Below, piece by piece: positions 7,203 through 9,972 of a DNA stretch of 9,972 nt. The stretch lies in assembly GCA_022842805.1 (NCBI GenBank), contig JALHOX010000017.1:1-9972 (forward strand), written 5' to 3'. This DNA comes from Phycisphaerae bacterium. GTDB taxonomy: Bacteria; Planctomycetota; Phycisphaerae; UBA1845; Fen-1342. A program made the position numbers and the translations under genes. The notes under the pieces were generated by a model that searched no databases, was not told the origin of the DNA, and saw nothing but the letters and a program-made list of their open reading frames with translations. Position 1 is the stretch's first letter, and every line of letters starts with the position of its first letter.

Positions 7203-7831
7203 GCATCCCCCGACAGCTCCGGCACCGGGCTGAGAATAGCGTTGATGCGGACGCAGAAGTTTTCATTGAGCACCAGCACCTCGCCGCGTGCGATGAGCTG
7301 GTCATTCACGTAGATATCCACCGGATCGCCCGCGAGCTTGTCGAGTTCGATCACGGCGTCGACGTCGAGCTTGAGGACGTCTTCGACGTACATCGAGGTG
7401 CGGCCCAGCTCGATGCGGATGTCCAGTTCCACATCATCGAGCAGATCAAACGCGCCGTCGTCCGCCTCTCCCCGCGCGCTCGGCTGAAAGCTGGGTGATG
7501 CGAAGGCGGAGGGCGCCGTGTCGGGGCCGGGCAGACCGCCGCCGCGGATCATGCGTGGGGCGGCGCTGAAGTTGCTGGCCGATGCACTGGCGCCGGCCAT
7601 CGCCGTCGTCGGCGAGCTCGGCACCGGCGCGGAGGAGATGGCCTCGATCGCGGCTTCGGCCTGTCGAGCGATGCTGTCCAGCTCGTCCTGCGAGAGGTCC
7701 GTCGCCGCAGGCTGGGCCGCGGCGGCCGGTTCGCTCGCCGCGCCGGATGCGGCAGCGGCGCCGCCGCCCGCCCCGGCGAGCAGCTTGTCGATGTCTTCCT
7801 GACTAAACGATTGTCCCGGTTGATCCGCCAT
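7199..7831 (-). CDS. fliN: Flagellar motor switch protein FliN/FliY-like
   Basis: C-ring subunit at the cytoplasmic base of the motor, involved in torque switching and in docking of export substrates. Residues about 126-203 form the SpoA domain (LLDDVELDIRIELGRTSMYV, then LKLDVDAVIELDKLAGDPVD, DQLIARGEVLVLNENFCVRI). The upstream 125 residues are a low-complexity Ala/Ser/Pro linker with two short acidic motifs: FSQEDIDKLLA (9-19) and LSQDELDSIAR (46-56). The first resembles the FliM/FliY N-terminal CheY-phosphate-binding peptide (LSQ-DEID-ALL). There is no CheC-like middle domain, so it is not a full FliY. The length of 210 compares with about 110-140 for simple FliN. The ATG at 7831 is the first possible start in frame (a TAG lies two codons upstream), but its Shine-Dalgarno is weak: AAGGA lies 13 nt away. 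It overlaps fliO. Confidence 0.93.
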   Translation of the reverse strand: MADQPGQSFSQEDIDKLLAGAGGGAAAASGAASEPAAAAQPAATDLSQDELDSIARQAEAAIEAISSAPVPSSPTTAMAGASASASNFSAAPRMIRGGGLPGPDTAPSAFASPSFQPSARGEADDGAFDLLDDVELDIRIELGRTSMYVEDVLKLDVDAVIELDKLAGDPVDIYVNDQLIARGEVLVLNENFCVRINAILSPVPELSGDA

Positions 7832-7978
7832 GATCTACGTCGCATCCTTGCGAGATTGGGCACTATCGATCGTCGAAGCTTGTCTGTTCCGTCGCGCGGT
7901 TCGCCCGCAGCGCGGTGCGTCTTTCGCAGTTCGGGGCGCAAGGCTCACAGAGCCGTGGCGCTGTTCGAAGCCTCCCGC

Positions 7979-8503
7979 TTAGCCGGCCCGCATCGGCACG
8001 CATTGGGGGATGAAAACGCCGTCGACCAGATGCTCATCGCGGAAGATCTCGATCAGCGCTTCTCGAATCTGAACGCGCAGCGTGCGGAAATCGACTTCAT
8101 CCATCACGCGCTCGCTCGCCGCGCGGACGAGCTGGCTGACACGGTCGCGAATCTGGGCGGCGTTGCCTTCGACCAGAGCGGCGGCGTGTTCCTGCTTATC
8201 CATCGGCACCGTGATCGCCAGGTCGAGCACATAGATCATGGGCACACCGCGGGCATTGTTCGGAATGCGGAATTTGTCGAAGACCTTGATCTCGACCATC
8301 TCAACATGCGCCGGAGGCTCCGGCTCGACGACATGAGCGCCCGCTTCCTGGCCATAGGTCGGCTGCGGCGTCGCGTAAAAGAACTTGAGAAACACGAAGA
8401 AGCCGACGGCCTCGAAGATCGCCACACCGGCGATCATGGCGATGACCATCATCGAGCCTTTACCGCCCTTGGCGGGCTTCGCGGTTTCCGGTGCGTCTGC
8501 CAT
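7979..8503 (-). CDS. fliL: Flagellar basal body-associated protein FliL
   Basis: Single-pass inner-membrane protein that surrounds or stabilises the stator units and affects torque. The 174 residues fit the family (150-180). It has a short Lys-rich cytoplasmic start (MADAPETAKPAKGGKGS), a membrane helix at about 18-43, a Pro-rich linker (46-66) and a periplasmic domain. Blocks recalling the FliL C-terminal domain are VLDLAITVPM (92-101), AAQIRDRVSQLVRA (115-128) and FRTLRVQIREALIEIF (139-154). I chose the ATG at 8503 because AGGA lies six nt upstream and the protein then begins as FliL proteins do. An in-frame ATG at 8551 would add 16 residues without family character. FliL sequences diverge widely, so part of the support is position in the cluster. 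Confidence 0.85.
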   Translation of the reverse strand: MADAPETAKPAKGGKGSMMVIAMIAGVAIFEAVGFFVFLKFFYATPQPTYGQEAGAHVVEPEPPAHVEMVEIKVFDKFRIPNNARGVPMIYVLDLAITVPMDKQEHAAALVEGNAAQIRDRVSQLVRAASERVMDEVDFRTLRVQIREALIEIFRDEHLVDGVFIPQCVPMRAG

Positions 8504-8509
8504 GTTCCG

Positions 8510-8513
8510 TCCT
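8510..8513 (-). promoter_or_regulatory. Shine-Dalgarno of fliL (decides the start)
   Basis: AGGA on the minus strand, six nt before the ATG at 8503. It supports that start over the upstream in-frame ATG at 8551, which has no comparable site. Confidence 0.6.
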
Positions 8514-8524
8514 GTGCGTGCGTC

Positions 8525-8559
8525 GTGGGCGAAAACGCCCCACCGGCACAACCGCCGGT
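8525..8559 (-). promoter_or_regulatory. Two adjacent hairpins in the fliL leader
   Basis: On the minus strand ACCGGC-GGTTGT-GCCGGT (a 6-bp stem, 8542-8559) is followed at once by GGGCG-TTTT-CGCCC (a 5-bp stem, 8527-8540), which extends by two more pairs past a bulged G. They end about 22 nt before the fliL ATG. No T-run follows, so termination is unlikely. They could be a leader structure that affects mRNA stability or fliL translation, or an effect of GC-rich sequence. Function is not shown. Confidence 0.3.
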
Positions 8560-8701
8560 CGGGGACTCGCTCGCGATTGGTATCGACCAGGTCGGCGCGG
8601 CTCCTGCGTTACGGCGGTTTTGGCGTGCAATGTCCGCGCGAGAGCGCAAGAATGGCCGATCGGGCATGGCGAGGCGGGAGATCCGATATGTCGGGGGATT
8701 T

Positions 8702-8720
8702 CGGGCGTGCTACGCGCCCG
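8702..8720. repeat. Palindrome CGGGCG-N7-CGCCCG
   Basis: A perfect 6-bp inverted repeat with a 7-nt loop, 20 nt beyond the larger hairpin at 8741-8761. Both palindromes contain GTAGC(A/G)CG in the same minus-strand orientation, so they may be halves of one REP-like intergenic element. In this window it occurs only here. Confidence 0.4.
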
Positions 8721-8728
8721 TCGCGAAT

Positions 8729-8761
8729 CGAACAAAGCTCGCGCGGGCCAACTGCCCGCGC
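8729..8761 (-). terminator. Likely terminator after bamA
   Basis: GCGCGGGC-AGTTG-GCCCGCGC is a perfect 8-bp GC stem that starts 10 nt after the bamA stop on the minus strand. It is followed by GAGCTTTGTT, which is only moderately T-rich and begins with four non-T-tract bases. Placement straight after a stop codon and stem strength favour an intrinsic terminator. The poor U-tract leaves room for a REP-like palindrome that mainly protects the 3' end of the message. If it works, it isolates the flagellar operon from bamA transcription. Confidence 0.5.
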
Positions 8762-8771
8762 TACATCTGCA

Positions 8772-9972
8772 TTAGAATGATGCGCCAAACGTGAAGTTGA
8801 AGACCTGCTTGTCGTCGTCTTCGTTCTCCGCAATCGGGAAGCCAAAGTCGAACACCAGCGGGACCGGGCCGAAGAAGTCGACGTTCACGCGCAGACCGAA
8901 GCCGACCGACGCGCGCCAATCGGTGATCTCGTAGTCTTCCTCCACCGTACCCATGTCGAGGAACGTGACCCCGCGAACCGTTTCGGCATAAAGCGGGAAC
9001 GAATACTCGGCGCCGGTCAGCAGCACGAAGTCGCCGCCGACGGGCGTATCGAGCACGCCCTTGCGCGGCGACACGCCACGGAAGTTAAATCCGCGAATCG
9101 AGCCGAAACCGCCCGCGTAGAAGCGGTCGAAGACCGGCGCGTCTCCGACAATGCCCGAAGCGTCCGCCCGCAACGCCAGCACGCTCTTACGCTCCAGCGC
9201 GTCGGTGTGCAGAGTCTTGTACCAGGTAAAGCTGGTCGAGGGGCGCGTGTACGAATAGTCGCCGCCGACCTGCTCCAGACTGATGGTGAAGCGATAGCCC
9301 TCGGTCGGCAGCAGACGGCTGTCGGTCGTATCGCGAACCAGGCCGACGCGACCGCCCACCAGCGTGGAGTCGCCCCGTGCTTCCCGAATATCGCTCGGAG
9401 CGAGGAAATCGACATCCTCGACGCCGACATTCTCCAGACGCAGTGTGCCCTCGATCGCCCAGCCGGCGAGCAGCCCCTCCTCAAAGCGCCGGCTGAGGCC
9501 GACCAGCATGCCGAGGCGATCTTCCTGATAGCCCTCGCGCTCGCGCTGGAAGTAATAGGCGGACCAGTCGAAGCGAACCTGCTTATCGAAGAGATAAGGC
9601 TCGGTGAAGTCGATACGGAAGCGCGACAGCTCGTTACCAGGCTCCAGGCGAATGCTGAGCCGCTGACCGTCCCCGCGGAAGGACTGGCCACGCAGGAATT
9701 GCTCCCATGTGCGCGGCCCATCAAAGAGGTCGAAGTTGCGGTTCTCGAGCGTGACGGAGCCGAGCAAACCGTTGTCGGTGCTCACGCCGACGCCGAAGAG
9801 AATGTTGACCGCGTCGGCCTCGGTCACTTCCACCAGCGCCTCGCGCTCCCCCACCTCGGGCGGCAGCGGCGTGATCGTGGCCTGATTGAATAGCCCCAGC
9901 TCACGCAGCCGCTTTTCCGCTTTGCGGGTCAAGGCAGTGTTGTACGTGTCGCCGGGGACGAATTTCAGCTCG
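8772..9972 (-). CDS. bamA: Outer-membrane assembly factor BamA (Omp85), C-terminal part
   Basis: BamA folds and inserts beta-barrel proteins into the outer membrane. The frame is open through the window edge (399 residues here), so the N-terminus and most POTRA domains lie outside. The fragment starts within a last POTRA domain: FVPGDTYNTALTRKAEKRLR (4-23), then ELGLFNQATI. The Omp85 barrel follows from about residue 55. Landmarks are NRNFDLFDGPRTWEQFL (77-93), EPYLFD (124-129), the lid-loop motif FYAGGFGSIRGF (284-295, with the conserved RGF) and a C-terminal strand ending in Phe (NFTFGASF), the usual outer-membrane signal. An apparent TTG start at 9932 is not real, since coding continues upstream with POTRA-like sequence. 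TamA is an alternative Omp85 relative, but barrel features and end fit BamA better. A function linked to flagella is not implied. Confidence 0.88.
   Translation of the reverse strand, partial: ELKFVPGDTYNTALTRKAEKRLRELGLFNQATITPLPPEVGEREALVEVTEADAVNILFGVGVSTDNGLLGSVTLENRNFDLFDGPRTWEQFLRGQSFRGDGQRLSIRLEPGNELSRFRIDFTEPYLFDKQVRFDWSAYYFQREREGYQEDRLGMLVGLSRRFEEGLLAGWAIEGTLRLENVGVEDVDFLAPSDIREARGDSTLVGGRVGLVRDTTDSRLLPTEGYRFTISLEQVGGDYSYTRPSTSFTWYKTLHTDALERKSVLALRADASGIVGDAPVFDRFYAGGFGSIRGFNFRGVSPRKGVLDTPVGGDFVLLTGAEYSFPLYAETVRGVTFLDMGTVEEDYEITDWRASVGFGLRVNVDFFGPVPLVFDFGFPIAENEDDDKQVFNFTFGASF

Noticed and set aside
7942..7954. GGCTC-ACA-GAGCC hairpin after fliL as a terminator
   Set aside because: The stem is only 5 bp and no T-run follows on the minus strand. 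It also lies inside an apparent operon, so I do not call it a terminator.
8504..8551. Upstream extension of fliL to the ATG at 8551
   Set aside because: The added 16 residues (MCRWGVFAHDARTGRN) have no FliL character, lie in the hairpin leader, and the ATG at 8503 has a well-spaced AGGA.
8640..8665. Possible sigma-54 (GG...TTGC) or sigma-28 (GCCCGAT) promoter upstream of fliL
   Set aside because: GG and GC of GGCCATTCTTGC are 8 nt apart, not 10, and the GCCCGAT has no TAAA-like -35 at 15 nt.
7811..8794. Plus-strand open frame (327 codons) over fliL and both flanking gaps
   Set aside because: It covers fliL on the opposite strand. The translation has no domain or credible ribosome site, and it ends inside bamA.
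9207..9893. Plus-strand open frame (228 codons) opposite bamA
   Set aside because: The minus strand encodes the Omp85 barrel with its RGF motif, so this is a shadow.
9930..9932. TTG as the start of the Omp85 gene
   Set aside because: The frame continues upstream to the window edge with POTRA-like residues (ELKFVPGDTYNTA), so the gene is truncated by the window and does not start here.

Overview
The window is one GC-rich (by eye roughly 60-65%) block of bacterial DNA in which every gene I can support lies on the minus strand. Read 5'->3' on that strand the order is bamA (3' part only) - 268 bp gap - fliL - 147 bp gap - fliN - fliO - fliP - fliQ - fliR - flhB - flhA - flhF (5' part only). The presence of BamA shows a Gram-negative-type (diderm) cell. 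The BamA barrel has a 'NRNFDLFDGPRTWE...FRGDGQRL...EPYLFD' style that I associate with Planctomycetota BamA proteins. I therefore favour a planctomycete (perhaps Phycisphaerae-like), but this is pattern memory and not a search result.

Region 1-7831 is a compact flagellar export-gate and motor operon. FliP, FliQ and FliR form the membrane export channel and FliO is its assembly factor. FlhB is the substrate-specificity switch, FlhA is the export motor and docking platform, and FlhF is the SRP-type GTPase that usually places the flagellum. FliN is the C-ring (switch) subunit. The junctions are tight: fliN/fliO and fliO/fliP overlap by 4 nt, fliR/flhB overlap by 8 nt, and the other gaps are 19-37 nt. 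This implies one polycistronic message with translational coupling. FliL, a stator-associated inner-membrane protein, lies just upstream.

Region 8504-8771 separates the envelope gene bamA from the flagellar cluster. It holds a strong GC hairpin just after the bamA stop (a likely terminator or REP-like palindrome), a second palindrome, and two adjacent hairpins in the leader of fliL. I could not find a convincing sigma-54, sigma-28 or sigma-70 promoter.

The system is recognisable and not new, but several details are unusual. There is no fliM between fliL and fliN, and FliN is long (210 aa) with two FliM/FliY-like SQ-acidic-ID motifs. The FlhB autocleavage motif reads NPTE instead of NPTH. FlhF keeps its P-loop but has altered G2, G3 and G4 motifs (DQHRLGA, DTPG, THLD). 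FliO is larger than usual and has an apparent signal peptide plus a long periplasmic segment.
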